The notes under the pieces: generated by a model
The model's input: the letters and a program-made list of their open reading frames with translations, nothing else
Database searches by the model: none
What the model was told of the DNA's origin: nothing
Assembly: GCA_018771605.1 (NCBI GenBank)
Contig: CP076324.1
Coordinates: forward strand, 1,054,001 to 1,118,000
From: Aquificota bacterium
Lineage (GTDB): Bacteria > Aquificota > Aquificia > Aquificales > Aquificaceae
Direction of reading: 5' to 3'
Length of the DNA: 64,000 bases
Made by a program: the position numbers and the translations under genes
Shown: positions 50,866 to 59,832 of the stretch, piece by piece
How the letters are laid out: the number at the start of each line of letters is the position of its first letter
How positions within the stretch are numbered: position 1 is the stretch's first letter

Positions 50866-53802
50866 GTGGCAGACATAATAGCAAAGGCCCTAATAAATAT
50901 AGCAACCACTTATACAGGCGAAGAAGGAAGAAAAAGACTTGAAGCACAAGGTTATTCCAAGTCTATGCTTGATGCCATGGAAGGGGCTGGGACAAGGGTA
51001 TTAAAGTTTAGGGGTTCTATGCCTTTCCTTGCAGTTGTTAGATACACATCTCCCTACAGAATGGCAAACATGATGGCCCTTTTGGACAGCCATATAAGGG
51101 AAGTGGGTCCAGACAAAGCCCTTGGAGGAAGAGGCTGGGACAATTATGCTTTCCATACAGACCTTGCGCCAGGCCATCCTATGGTAAGCGGTCAGCAGAA
51201 CGTGGAGTTTGACCTATGTATGTGGGAGCACTCAAAGCTTATCATCCTTTGGGGAATGAACCCATTTACTACCAAAATGCCAGACTCTCATTGGCTAACG
51301 GAGGCGAGGATAAAAGGTTCCAAGGTGATAGTTATATCCAACGACTATTCTCCTACTGCAAGGTCTGCGGATGAGGTAATCATAGTAAGAACTGGAACGG
51401 ACACCGCTTTAGCCCTTTCCATAGCTTACGTGATAATGAAGGAAAAACTATATCAAGAAAGGTATGTGAAGAGCTTTACCGATATGCCACTCCTTGTAAG
51501 GATGGACAACGGCAAGGTCCTAAGGGCAAGAGACATAATACCCAACTATCAACCCAAAGAGCTCAAGAAGGCAATTGTTTTCAAGCCAGGCACAACCCTA
51601 CCACCCTTCTTTAAACAAGAAAAGCAATATATACCAGAGCCTATAAGAAAAGAAGATATGGATGACTTTGTGGTGTGGGACAAAAAGAGCAACTCTCCAA
51701 AGGTGATAACAAGGGATGATGTGGGGGAGGACTTTTGGAAGCTTGGTATAGACCCAGCACTTGAGGGAACTTATAAGGTAAAGACTGTGGACGGAAAAGA
51801 AGTAGAGGTAAAGCCCCTTTTCCAAGTTTACCTTGAATTCTTTGAAAAAAGCTACACACCAAAGCAGGCGGAGATAATAACGGGAGTGCCAGCCAAGAAG
51901 ATAGAGAGGTTGGCAAGGGAGATAGCATCACATCCAAGGAATATGAAGCTGGCGCAAGGCATGGGTGTAAATCAATACCAGCATGCAGACCTAAAGGACA
52001 GAGCCATGTATATGATATGCGCCCTAACAGACAATATAGGCCATGCCACAGGAAACATAGGATCCTACGCTGGAAACTTTAGGCTTGCACTCTTTAATGG
52101 CGCACCTCAATATTTGGCAGAAGACCCCTTCAACGTGGAACTGGATCCAAACAAGCCTGCGAAAGTTAGGTTTTATTGGAGGCCAGAGTCTGCCCACTAC
52201 TATTCTCATGACGACCATCCCCAATATATGGGAGAAGAGCTCATTACTGGAAAGACCCACATGCCCACTCCTACCAAGTTTATATGGTTTGTGGATGCCA
52301 ATTCTGCCCTTGGCAACGCCAAGTGGAAGTACAACATAGTTATGAACACCCTTCCAAAGATTGAGTGTATAGTCACCAACGAGTGGTGGTGGTCTATGAC
52401 CTGCGAGTACTCAGACATAGTGCTTGGAGTGGATGCATGGAACGAGAACAAATACTGGGATATTGCAGGGTCGGTTACTAACCCCTTTGTGTATGTATGG
52501 CCAAAGACTGGACACAGAAGGCTATATGACACAAAGAACGATGCGGAAACCTTTGCCCTTGTGGCAAACAGGCTTACAGAGCTTACGGGGGATGAACGAT
52601 TTAGGAACTACTGGAAGTTTGTACTTGAGGGGAAGCAAGACGTGGTCTATGTGCAAAGAGTTATAAACGCCTCTTCAAACTTAAGGGGCTACAAGCTTGA
52701 AGAGATAGCGAAGAAGGCCCATGAGGGCATACCATCCCTCATAATGACAAGAACCTATCCCAAGTATGTGGGGAAAGACCAAACGGAGGAGAGTATGCCA
52801 TGGTATACAAAAAGTGGAAGGCTTGAGTTTTATAGGGAAGAGCCAGAGTTCATAAACGCAGGAGAAAACCTGCCAGTTTATAGAGAACCAATAGATTCAA
52901 CCCATTATGAGCCAAACGTAATAGTAGCCAAGCCACATCCACTCCTTAGGCCCAAAAAACCAGAGGACTACAAGGTTAAAAGCGAAGATGCCCTTTTAAA
53001 CACAGAGTGGAGACAGGCAAGGAACGTTTTAGTATCTCCTGAGAAACTTCCTAAGACAAAGCATCCCCTTAAAGTCACCTTTGGAGCTACGCATATAGTC
53101 CATACACCTAAGTATAGACACTCAGCCCATACCACAACGGGAGATACGGATATTACTACCCTTCTCTTTGGTCCTTTTGGAGACATATATAGGCACGATA
53201 AGAGAATGCCCTTCATTTCAGAAGCTTACATAGATATAAATCCAAAGGATTTGGAAAAGCTGGGTATAAAGGATGGGGACTACGTGTGGGTGGATGCAGA
53301 CCCTCAGGATAGACCCTTTGTGGGATGGAAAAACAGACCAGAAGACTATGAGGTGGCAAGACTTCTTCTAAGGGCCAGGGCATCCAACAACACACCACCG
53401 GGCTGTGCCAAGATATGGTTTAACATGTATGGTTCAACTCATGGAACCGTTAGAGGAACAAAGGAAAACCCCAACGGACTTGCTAAGAATCCTTACACCA
53501 ACTATCAATCCCTTTACAGGAGGGGGAGCCACCAAAGCATTACAAGGTCTTGGCTAAAGCCTACCTATCAAACAGATACGTTGATAAGGAAGAACCTTAT
53601 GGGACAGATAATAGGCAAGGGTTTTGAGCTTGATGTACATGGCCCGATAGGTGCACCTAGGGAAGGTTTTTCCAAGATAATAAAGGCTGAGGATGGCGGA
53701 ATAGGTGGAAAAGGATTGTGGAGGCCACTAAAGCTTGGCTTTAGACCCATGAATCCAAACGAGATGCTAAAGAAGTATGTAAGAGCTGAATACATAAAGT
53801 GA
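50866..53802 (+). CDS. Type II DMSO-reductase-family molybdenum catalytic subunit, C-terminal fragment
   Basis: 978 codons from a GTG. The homologous frame is open upstream to KVTWDEVADIIAKAL, which would join the N-terminal fragment. It contains the molybdopterin-binding core (KLIILWGMNPFTTKMPDSHWLTEARIKGSKVIVISNDYSPTARSADEVIIVRTGTDTALALS) and the C-terminal dinucleotide-binding domain (PFISEAYIDINPKDLEKLGIKDGDYVWVDAD). No Shine-Dalgarno or good start precedes it, so it is probably not translated alone. In the family this subunit oxidises or reduces a small periplasmic substrate (nitrate, selenate, chlorate, dimethyl sulfide or hydrocarbon); the substrate is unknown. The beta subunit gene follows after 11 bp. 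Confidence 0.85.
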   Translation: MADIIAKALINIATTYTGEEGRKRLEAQGYSKSMLDAMEGAGTRVLKFRGSMPFLAVVRYTSPYRMANMMALLDSHIREVGPDKALGGRGWDNYAFHTDLAPGHPMVSGQQNVEFDLCMWEHSKLIILWGMNPFTTKMPDSHWLTEARIKGSKVIVISNDYSPTARSADEVIIVRTGTDTALALSIAYVIMKEKLYQERYVKSFTDMPLLVRMDNGKVLRARDIIPNYQPKELKKAIVFKPGTTLPPFFKQEKQYIPEPIRKEDMDDFVVWDKKSNSPKVITRDDVGEDFWKLGIDPALEGTYKVKTVDGKEVEVKPLFQVYLEFFEKSYTPKQAEIITGVPAKKIERLAREIASHPRNMKLAQGMGVNQYQHADLKDRAMYMICALTDNIGHATGNIGSYAGNFRLALFNGAPQYLAEDPFNVELDPNKPAKVRFYWRPESAHYYSHDDHPQYMGEELITGKTHMPTPTKFIWFVDANSALGNAKWKYNIVMNTLPKIECIVTNEWWWSMTCEYSDIVLGVDAWNENKYWDIAGSVTNPFVYVWPKTGHRRLYDTKNDAETFALVANRLTELTGDERFRNYWKFVLEGKQDVVYVQRVINASSNLRGYKLEEIAKKAHEGIPSLIMTRTYPKYVGKDQTEESMPWYTKSGRLEFYREEPEFINAGENLPVYREPIDSTHYEPNVIVAKPHPLLRPKKPEDYKVKSEDALLNTEWRQARNVLVSPEKLPKTKHPLKVTFGATHIVHTPKYRHSAHTTTGDTDITTLLFGPFGDIYRHDKRMPFISEAYIDINPKDLEKLGIKDGDYVWVDADPQDRPFVGWKNRPEDYEVARLLLRARASNNTPPGCAKIWFNMYGSTHGTVRGTKENPNGLAKNPYTNYQSLYRRGSHQSITRSWLKPTYQTDTLIRKNLMGQIIGKGFELDVHGPIGAPREGFSKIIKAEDGGIGGKGLWRPLKLGFRPMNPNEMLKKYVRAEYIK

Positions 53803-53813
53803 GGAGGTGAGCC

Positions 53814-54920
53814 ATGAAAGCTTATAACTGGCAACTAAAAAGGGAAATCAACTATCCCTACGAGGTCAAAAGGCCAAAAAGGCAGTTTGCAGTAGTCATG
53901 GACCTAAACAAATGTATAGCCTGTCAGACATGTACTGTAGCTTGTAAGACCACATGGACTCCCGGAAGAGGCCAGGAGTACATGCTTTGGAACAACGTGG
54001 AAACAAAGCCTTACGGCTTTTATCCCCTTGGCTGGGATGTGAGGCTCCTTGAGCTTTTGGAAGGCAATAAAAAGACTGTCTTTGATGCGCCGGAGGGTGA
54101 AAGGGTGTTGGGCTGGAAACCGGAGGATATGGATTGGATGTATCCAAACATAGGAGAGGATGAGGTAAACGAGCCCGTGGACATAGGCACTGTGCTTGAA
54201 TCCTTGCCGCACCCCATATGGATGTTCTACCTACCAAGGATATGCAATCACTGTACTTACCCCGCCTGCGTTGCCGCCTGCCCAAGGCAGGCCATATACA
54301 AAAGGGAAGAGGATGGCATAGTCCTTATAGACCCAGAAAGATGCGAAGGCTACCAGGAATGTGTAAAAGCCTGTCCCTACAAGAAGACCATGTTTAATTT
54401 TGTAGCGAGGATATCTCAAAAGTGCATAGGTTGTTTCCCAAGGGTGGAAGAGGGGCTTCAGCCTCAATGTGTTATAACATGCATAGGCAAGATAAGGCTC
54501 ATGGGCTTTATAAGCCCGCCAGAGAAGGCAAGGCCAGACAATCCTATAGACTTTTTGGTGCATATAAAGAAGGTTGCCCTCCCCCTATATCCTCAAAGCG
54601 GGCTTGAGCCTAACGTCTATTACATACCACCCATAAATGTTCCTATTAAGTTTCTCAAGCAAATGTTTGGTGATGGTGCGGAGCATGCGGTAAAGACCTA
54701 CATGGCCATGAGAGAAGGCAAAGAGCCGGAGCTTCAAGCCCTTTTACACCTCTTTGGTTCCACGCCAAGGATACCATACTCCTTTGCAGTGGGGCCAAAG
54801 GAAGTTATAGCCTACGATGAGAAGGGTAAGGAAATAGTGAGGGTACCCCTTGTGGAGCCTCTTCAGAGCAGGCCTCATAAGGATGAAAGGCTTGAGGTTG
54901 TGAGACAAGATATACCTTGA
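53814..54920 (+). CDS. Iron-sulfur beta subunit of the type II DMSO-reductase-family enzyme
   Basis: 368 aa with four cluster motifs: [38 protein letters not shown], and [20 protein letters not shown]. The third motif has Tyr where the first CxxC would have Cys, and the fourth has a spacer, as is usual in NarH/SerB/DdhB-type subunits. It passes electrons between the molybdenum subunit and the heme subunit. It has no signal of its own and would be exported with the Tat-bearing alpha subunit. The Shine-Dalgarno is GAGGAGGTGAG. Confidence 0.93.
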   Translation: MKAYNWQLKREINYPYEVKRPKRQFAVVMDLNKCIACQTCTVACKTTWTPGRGQEYMLWNNVETKPYGFYPLGWDVRLLELLEGNKKTVFDAPEGERVLGWKPEDMDWMYPNIGEDEVNEPVDIGTVLESLPHPIWMFYLPRICNHCTYPACVAACPRQAIYKREEDGIVLIDPERCEGYQECVKACPYKKTMFNFVARISQKCIGCFPRVEEGLQPQCVITCIGKIRLMGFISPPEKARPDNPIDFLVHIKKVALPLYPQSGLEPNVYYIPPINVPIKFLKQMFGDGAEHAVKTYMAMREGKEPELQALLHLFGSTPRIPYSFAVGPKEVIAYDEKGKEIVRVPLVEPLQSRPHKDERLEVVRQDIP

Positions 54921-54932
54921 AGGAGGTGAGCC

Positions 54933-55769
54933 ATGATAGTTATAAAGTTTTTGGCTTTTGGCTTGCTTTTACTTAGCCTTTCTTTTGCGCAGGAACTCAT
55001 ATCCAAAAGGGTTTCTAAGACCACCGTAGACCCCTTTGACAAGGTATGGGATCAGGCAAAGGAGGTGGAAGTTCCCCTCTCCGGTCAAGCTGTTACCACA
55101 CCCATGAAGCTAAAACCTACTGTAAACAGCATAAGGGTAAAGAGTGTAAACGACGGCAAGTATATAGCCTTTTTGCTTGTATGGGAAGACAAAACCCAGG
55201 ACAGGTTCCACCTTGTAGATGCCTTTCCCGATGCGGTAGCCATTCAAATACCTTACAAGCCTTCAAGCGATGTACCAGTTACAATGGGTGATAAGGGACA
55301 GAGGGTTTTAATACTCCATTGGACAGCATCAAGGGAGGAAAACTTGGAGCATGGCTATGCGGATGTTTCCAAAATATACCCCAATGCAGTCTACGACTGG
55401 TATCCCCACGCCACACCACCCTATAAATATCCAGAGGACTGGGCAAACCAATATGCCCTTAACTACATAGGAGGGGAAAAGGTCTTCAGAAAGAACACGC
55501 TAAAGACCCCTGTTAGAGAGATAGTGGCTGAGGGTTTTGGTTCTACCACATGGAAGGATATACAGGGAGCGGAAGGAAAGGGTGTTTACAAGGATGGAAA
55601 ATGGTATGTGGTTATAAGGAGGGCCTTCGTGGAAGAGAATACGAGCAATCCCGACTGGGGACCCGGTAAGGCAACCTTTATAACCTTTGCAGTCTGGGAT
55701 GGTTCTGCTGGCGATGTGGGTGCAAGGAAGGTGCTAAGCTACTCATGGATACCTTTAAAGGTGGAGTGA
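54933..55769 (+). CDS. Heme-binding gamma subunit (ethylbenzene dehydrogenase-related)
   Basis: 278 aa. The signal peptide is MIVIKFLAFGLLLLSLSFAQ, followed by the EB_dh/DOMON-like beta sandwich (VKSVNDGKYIAFLLVWEDKTQDRFHLVDAFPDAVAIQIPYKP; YVVIRRAFV; ITFAVWDGSAGDVGARKVLSYSWIPL). In EbdC/SerC/DdhC a b-heme is held by Met and Lys. It links the periplasmic enzyme to soluble cytochromes. A 12-bp gap with a good Shine-Dalgarno separates it from the beta gene. Confidence 0.88.
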   Translation: MIVIKFLAFGLLLLSLSFAQELISKRVSKTTVDPFDKVWDQAKEVEVPLSGQAVTTPMKLKPTVNSIRVKSVNDGKYIAFLLVWEDKTQDRFHLVDAFPDAVAIQIPYKPSSDVPVTMGDKGQRVLILHWTASREENLEHGYADVSKIYPNAVYDWYPHATPPYKYPEDWANQYALNYIGGEKVFRKNTLKTPVREIVAEGFGSTTWKDIQGAEGKGVYKDGKWYVVIRRAFVEENTSNPDWGPGKATFITFAVWDGSAGDVGARKVLSYSWIPLKVE

Positions 55770-55770
55770 T

Positions 55771-56439
55771 ATGAGTGTATATAAGGCTTATGTTTATAGC
55801 TTTCTTTCGGTGGCCTTTTCTTACCCTTCGGAGGAACTCCTGGAAGAACTGTGGGGAGGTCTTGATGACCTCTCCCTCTCTTTAAAGGAGCTCGGCATTG
55901 AGTTTGATGTGGAAGCCTTGCGCAGGGTTATAGAGGAGAGCAAAAGAAGGGTACTTGACCTCAAGGGAGAATGGACTTCTCTTTTCTCCACTTCTTTAAA
56001 AGCTCCTGCCAATGAGACAGCCTATGAGATGGATAAGGCAGCAAGGAGGGCTTGGGAGCTTGCAGACATAGAGGGCTTTTACAAAGCCTTTGGGCTTGAT
56101 GTAAAGCCACCTATGGAGCCAGACAGCCTTGTGGCGGAGCTTGAGTTTATGGCCTACCTGATAAAGAAGGAGATGTATGCAGAGGAAAGAGGAATGGAGG
56201 AAGAGGCAAAGATAACAAAGGAGGCTTATACTAACTTTTTCAGGGACCATCTGGGAAGATGGTATAGGATATTCACAGACCTTGTGAAGGAAAACACGGA
56301 GGAAGAGTACTACAAGCTTATGGCTACCCTTTTAAGGCTTTTCTTAGACAGCCAAAGGGAAGGTATAGAAGGTATAAAGGATATAGAAGAATACAGAAAG
56401 GAAGTGCTGGAAGGCTCCACCTGGAGGTGTGGCTTTTAA
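55771..56439 (+). CDS. TorD/DmsD/NarJ-like chaperone (delta subunit)
   Basis: 222 aa, all-helical, with a hydrophobic N-terminal helix (YKAYVYSFLSVAFSYPSEELLEEL) and the TorD-family motif EPDSLVAELEFMAYLI (E-P-D-x2-x4-E-x2-M). It binds the Tat signal of the alpha subunit and helps molybdenum cofactor insertion before export. Last gene of the operon, 1 bp after gamma. The following 235 bp (56440-56674) is AT-rich with no gene. Confidence 0.85.
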   Translation: MSVYKAYVYSFLSVAFSYPSEELLEELWGGLDDLSLSLKELGIEFDVEALRRVIEESKRRVLDLKGEWTSLFSTSLKAPANETAYEMDKAARRAWELADIEGFYKAFGLDVKPPMEPDSLVAELEFMAYLIKKEMYAEERGMEEEAKITKEAYTNFFRDHLGRWYRIFTDLVKENTEEEYYKLMATLLRLFLDSQREGIEGIKDIEEYRKEVLEGSTWRCGF

Positions 56440-56661
56440 CATAGGTTCTTTATAAGGAAATTCTATTTTTGTAGTTGCATAGTGTTTGTATGGAGCAAGT
56501 TTAACGTAATGCAAAAATTATTTTAGACAAAATACGCCAAAATGGAACAGATTAGAAGCCAGAAACTACCCAAAATTTAGATTAGGTTAGTAATGTAGAC
56601 TATCTTCTATGGCATAGGGTATAAGAAACCAATTCTTAATTTTTCACTTAATGTAGTCCTT

Positions 56662-56667
56662 TATAAT
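56662..56667 (+). promoter_or_regulatory. -10 hexamer of the 2-oxoacid dehydrogenase operon, leaderless arrangement
   Basis: TATAAT ends 7 nt before ATG 56675; no Shine-Dalgarno sequence and a weak -35. Confidence 0.55.
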
Positions 56668-56674
56668 TTTCTCC

Positions 56675-57646
56675 ATGAGCCAGACACTGGCGGAGAAGTT
56701 CTATTACTTTATGAAGCTTGGGAGGGAGTTTGAGGTAAGGTGTAAGGAAGAGTATTTGAAAGGGAACATATCGGGCTTTTTGCACCTTGCCATAGGGGAG
56801 GAGGCGGTGCATGTGGGTGCGGTGGTGGGCTTTGGCAAGGGAGACCTTTTCTGTCCTTACAGGGAGCATGTTTTAGCTTTGGCAAGGGGCATAGACCCAA
56901 AGCTCATAATGGCTGAGCTCTTTGGAAAGGCCACGGGCGTTTCAAAGGGTAAGGGTGGTTCTATGCACCTTTATGAGCCCAAGATGGATTTTTATGGTGG
57001 CAACGCCATAGTGGCGGCACATATTCCCCATGCGGTAGGCGCAGCCTATGCCAGAAAGCTCATGGGCGAAAAGGCGGGTGTTTTGTGTATATTTGGAGAT
57101 GGAGCCACAAACAACGGCACCTTCTTTGAAGCTATAAACATGGCCTCCCTTTGGGAGGTGCCAGTTTTATTTCTCTGTGAAAACAACTACTACGCCATAG
57201 GCACACACATATCAAGGTCCTCGGCCATAAAGGAAATACATCTTAAGGCAAGGGATTACATGCCCACAGAGGTAGTGGACGGCATGGATGTCTTTGCCGT
57301 CTATGAGGCTGTCCTTAGGGCAAAGGCCTACATAGAAGAGTATGGAAAGCCATACTTTATAGAGGCTATTACCTACAGGTTTGAGGGCCACTCTATGGCA
57401 GACAAGGGAGATTACAGGTCTCCAAGGGAGATTGAAATGTTCAAAAAGAGGGACCCAATAAAGCTTCTTGTGGAAAGGTCCTTAAAGGAAGGGTGGCTCA
57501 CAGAAGAACAGATAAGGATCATAGACCAAAAGGTGGAGGCAATAGTGGAAGAATCTGTCCAGTTCGCCCTAAGCTCTCCAGAGCCCTCTGAGGAGGAGCT
57601 ATACACGGATATATACTGCGGAGTGTGTTCTGATGTTATACCGTGA
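56675..57646 (+). CDS. 2-oxoacid dehydrogenase E1 alpha (pyruvate/acetoin type)
   Basis: 323 aa. The thiamine-diphosphate motif is GDGATNNGTFFEAINMASLWEVPVLFLCENN. The phosphorylation-loop region is YRFEGHSMADKGDYRSPREIE, and the N-terminal GFLHLAIGEEAVHVGA matches the pyruvate/acetoin dehydrogenase group. It decarboxylates a 2-oxoacid (or cleaves acetoin) with E1 beta and transfers the acyl group to E2. It overlaps E1 beta by 14 nt. Confidence 0.9.
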   Translation: MSQTLAEKFYYFMKLGREFEVRCKEEYLKGNISGFLHLAIGEEAVHVGAVVGFGKGDLFCPYREHVLALARGIDPKLIMAELFGKATGVSKGKGGSMHLYEPKMDFYGGNAIVAAHIPHAVGAAYARKLMGEKAGVLCIFGDGATNNGTFFEAINMASLWEVPVLFLCENNYYAIGTHISRSSAIKEIHLKARDYMPTEVVDGMDVFAVYEAVLRAKAYIEEYGKPYFIEAITYRFEGHSMADKGDYRSPREIEMFKKRDPIKLLVERSLKEGWLTEEQIRIIDQKVEAIVEESVQFALSSPEPSEEELYTDIYCGVCSDVIP

Positions 57647-58610
57647 TGCCCTAAACCTTGCCCTTGACCATGTCATGGAGCATGACAGCAGGGTGGTCAT
57701 ACTGGGTGAGGATGTGGGCTTTTACGGTGGCAACTACAAGGTGACCGATGGCCTCTATGTGAAGTATGGGCCAAAGAGGGTCATAGACACGCCCATAGCG
57801 GAAAACTCCATAGTGGGCACTGCCATAGGTATGGCCATGATGGGCCTTCGCCCTGTGGCTGAGATAATGACGGTAAACTTTGCCATGCTGGCCATGGACC
57901 AGTTTGTAAACCAGATGGCAAAGCTAAGATACATGAGCGGTGGGAAGATCTTTCTACCCCTTGTAGTAAGGATGCCTCAAGGTGTGGCAAAACAGCTTGC
58001 AGCACAGCACTCTCAAAGCCTTGAGCATATGTTTGCCAGCATACCGGGCCTTTATGTCTTCTGCGCCTCCGACTCTATTAGCGCCTACCATGGTCTTTTG
58101 TATGCCATAAGGATGGATGACCCTGTGGTCTTTTTGGAGCATACACTCCTTTATGGTATGGACTTTCCCTTTGAGTATGTTAAAGACTTTGACCCCTTTA
58201 GGGCAAGGGTGCTAAAGGAGGGGAAGGACATAACGGTGGTCTCCTACCTTAAGATGGTCCATGATGTGCTAAAGGCATGCCAGTGGCTTGAGGAAAAGGA
58301 TGGCATATCTTGCGAGGTCATAGACCTTGTCTCTTTGAGGCCCATAGACTTTGAAACCATATACCAGTCTGTCAAAAAGACGAAGAGGCTTGTGGTGGTC
58401 TATGAGGCTCCAAAAAGCCTTGGGCTTGGTGCGGAGATAAGCGCAAGGGTATCAGAAGAACTCTTTTACTTCCTTGATGCTCCACCGCTTAGGATAGCGG
58501 GGGAGGAGGTACCCATACCTTACAACAGGAAGCTTGAGCTTTTGGCCATACCCACTCCGGAGAAGATATACAGCCAAATACTAAGCTGGAGCAAAAGGCA
58601 TGGACTATGA
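57633..58610 (+). CDS. 2-oxoacid dehydrogenase E1 beta
   Basis: 325 aa. Signatures are ILGEDVGFYGGNYKVTDGL, RVIDTPIAENSIVGTAIGMAMMGLRPVAEIMTVNFAMLAMDQ, and the C-terminal transketolase domain (VVVYEAPKSLGLGAEISARVSEE; GEEVPIPYNRKLELLAIPTPEKI). It forms the alpha2beta2 E1 with the upstream gene. It overlaps E2 by 11 nt. Confidence 0.92.
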   Translation: MLYRDALNLALDHVMEHDSRVVILGEDVGFYGGNYKVTDGLYVKYGPKRVIDTPIAENSIVGTAIGMAMMGLRPVAEIMTVNFAMLAMDQFVNQMAKLRYMSGGKIFLPLVVRMPQGVAKQLAAQHSQSLEHMFASIPGLYVFCASDSISAYHGLLYAIRMDDPVVFLEHTLLYGMDFPFEYVKDFDPFRARVLKEGKDITVVSYLKMVHDVLKACQWLEEKDGISCEVIDLVSLRPIDFETIYQSVKKTKRLVVVYEAPKSLGLGAEISARVSEELFYFLDAPPLRIAGEEVPIPYNRKLELLAIPTPEKIYSQILSWSKRHGL

Positions 58611-59829
58611 GGTTTTGATGCCACAGTTTTCAGACACTATGGAGAGGGGGAAGGTGGTAAGGTGGCTAAAAAAGGAGGGGGACTTTGTGAAAAAGGGGGA
58701 GGTTATAGCAGAAATTGAGGCCGAAAAGGCCGTTATGGAGCTTCAAAGCTTCAAAAGGGGTATTCTAAAAAGGATACTGGTAAAGGAAGGGGAAGAGGTG
58801 CCGGTGGGCAAGCCCATAGCCATCATGGAGCTGGGAGAAAAGGTAAAGGAAACTCCTAAGGTGGAAGAGGTAAAAAAGGAAGAGGAGAAAAAACCAGAGG
58901 AACCTCCAAAGGTAAAGGTGGAGGTGCAAGAAAAAGTGGAACTTCCTCCCGGCTTTGCCTCTCCTTATGCAAGGCTTTTGGCAAAGGAGAAGGGCATAGA
59001 CCTTCAAGAGCTACAAAAGGAGGAAAGGCTTGCCTCCCCAGCCCATGCCAAGGACATAGAGGAGTTTTTAAAGGAAAGGCACTTCACACCAAAGGCCCTT
59101 GAGCTTTTAAAGGAGTATGAGCTAAGCGTAGAAGAGCTTCTGAAGGAACTTCCAGACAGGAAGATTGACGAGGACCTCCTTTTGGCCTACGTAGAAGAGA
59201 AGAACATACCAAAGAAGGTGCCCATCTCCTTTGCTCAAAAGAGCCTAATTTCCAACCTTTCAAAGAGCTTTGTGGTCCCACACTACCACATATACGAGGT
59301 CTTTGATCTCTCTCTCATACCTTGGGACAAAGATATCACCCTCACCCATTGGCTCATAAAGATTGTGGGCGATGCCATGCAATACTTTGAAAGGTTAAGG
59401 GCTGTGTATAAAGAGGACCACTACCTTATATACCCTTCCTCCAACGTGGGCTTTGCCGTGGCTGTAGGTGATGAGCTTTATGCCCCCGTGGTAAAGGATG
59501 TGCAAAGGAAGGGCCTGAGGGAGATAGCCCAAGAGGTAAGAGAGCTAAGGAAAAAGGCGGAAGAGGGAAGGCTTAGCCTTGAGGACATAAGCGGTGCTAC
59601 CCTCACCATATCCAACCTTGGCATGTTTGGCATAAGAGCCTTTGATGCGGTCATCCCTTACGGTCAAGTATGTATAATGGCCGTGGGCATGCAGGACCAA
59701 GAGGGCAAGGTACACATTACCTTCACCTTTGACCACAGGGTGGTAAACGGCTTTCACGCAGCCCTCTTTGTGAAGCACCTAAAGGAGAAGGTCTTGGACA
59801 AAAACTACATAAAGATGCTACGGAGATAA
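58600..59829 (+). CDS. Dihydrolipoyl acyltransferase E2 with an altered active-site motif
   Basis: 409 aa. The N-terminal lipoyl domain has the lipoylated Lys43 (IEAEKAVMELQS). A charged linker follows (about 85-115), then a degenerate peripheral-subunit-binding domain (ASPYARLLAKEKGIDLQEL) and a second similar helical segment (about 160-200). The catalytic domain runs about 205-409 (FVVPHYHIYEVFDLS; VGFAVAVGDELYAPVV). The family motif H-R-x-x-D-G reads HRVVNG here (His379, Asn383), so the assisting Asp is replaced by Asn. The acyl group is unknown. Confidence 0.88.
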   Translation: MDYEVLMPQFSDTMERGKVVRWLKKEGDFVKKGEVIAEIEAEKAVMELQSFKRGILKRILVKEGEEVPVGKPIAIMELGEKVKETPKVEEVKKEEEKKPEEPPKVKVEVQEKVELPPGFASPYARLLAKEKGIDLQELQKEERLASPAHAKDIEEFLKERHFTPKALELLKEYELSVEELLKELPDRKIDEDLLLAYVEEKNIPKKVPISFAQKSLISNLSKSFVVPHYHIYEVFDLSLIPWDKDITLTHWLIKIVGDAMQYFERLRAVYKEDHYLIYPSSNVGFAVAVGDELYAPVVKDVQRKGLREIAQEVRELRKKAEEGRLSLEDISGATLTISNLGMFGIRAFDAVIPYGQVCIMAVGMQDQEGKVHITFTFDHRVVNGFHAALFVKHLKEKVLDKNYIKMLRR

Positions 59830-59832
59830 GCT

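Noticed and set aside
50866-53802. The 978-codon molybdoenzyme segment as an intact alpha subunit
   Set aside because: It lacks the Tat signal and Fe-S motif that lie in the fragment before the insert, and no good start or Shine-Dalgarno precedes it.
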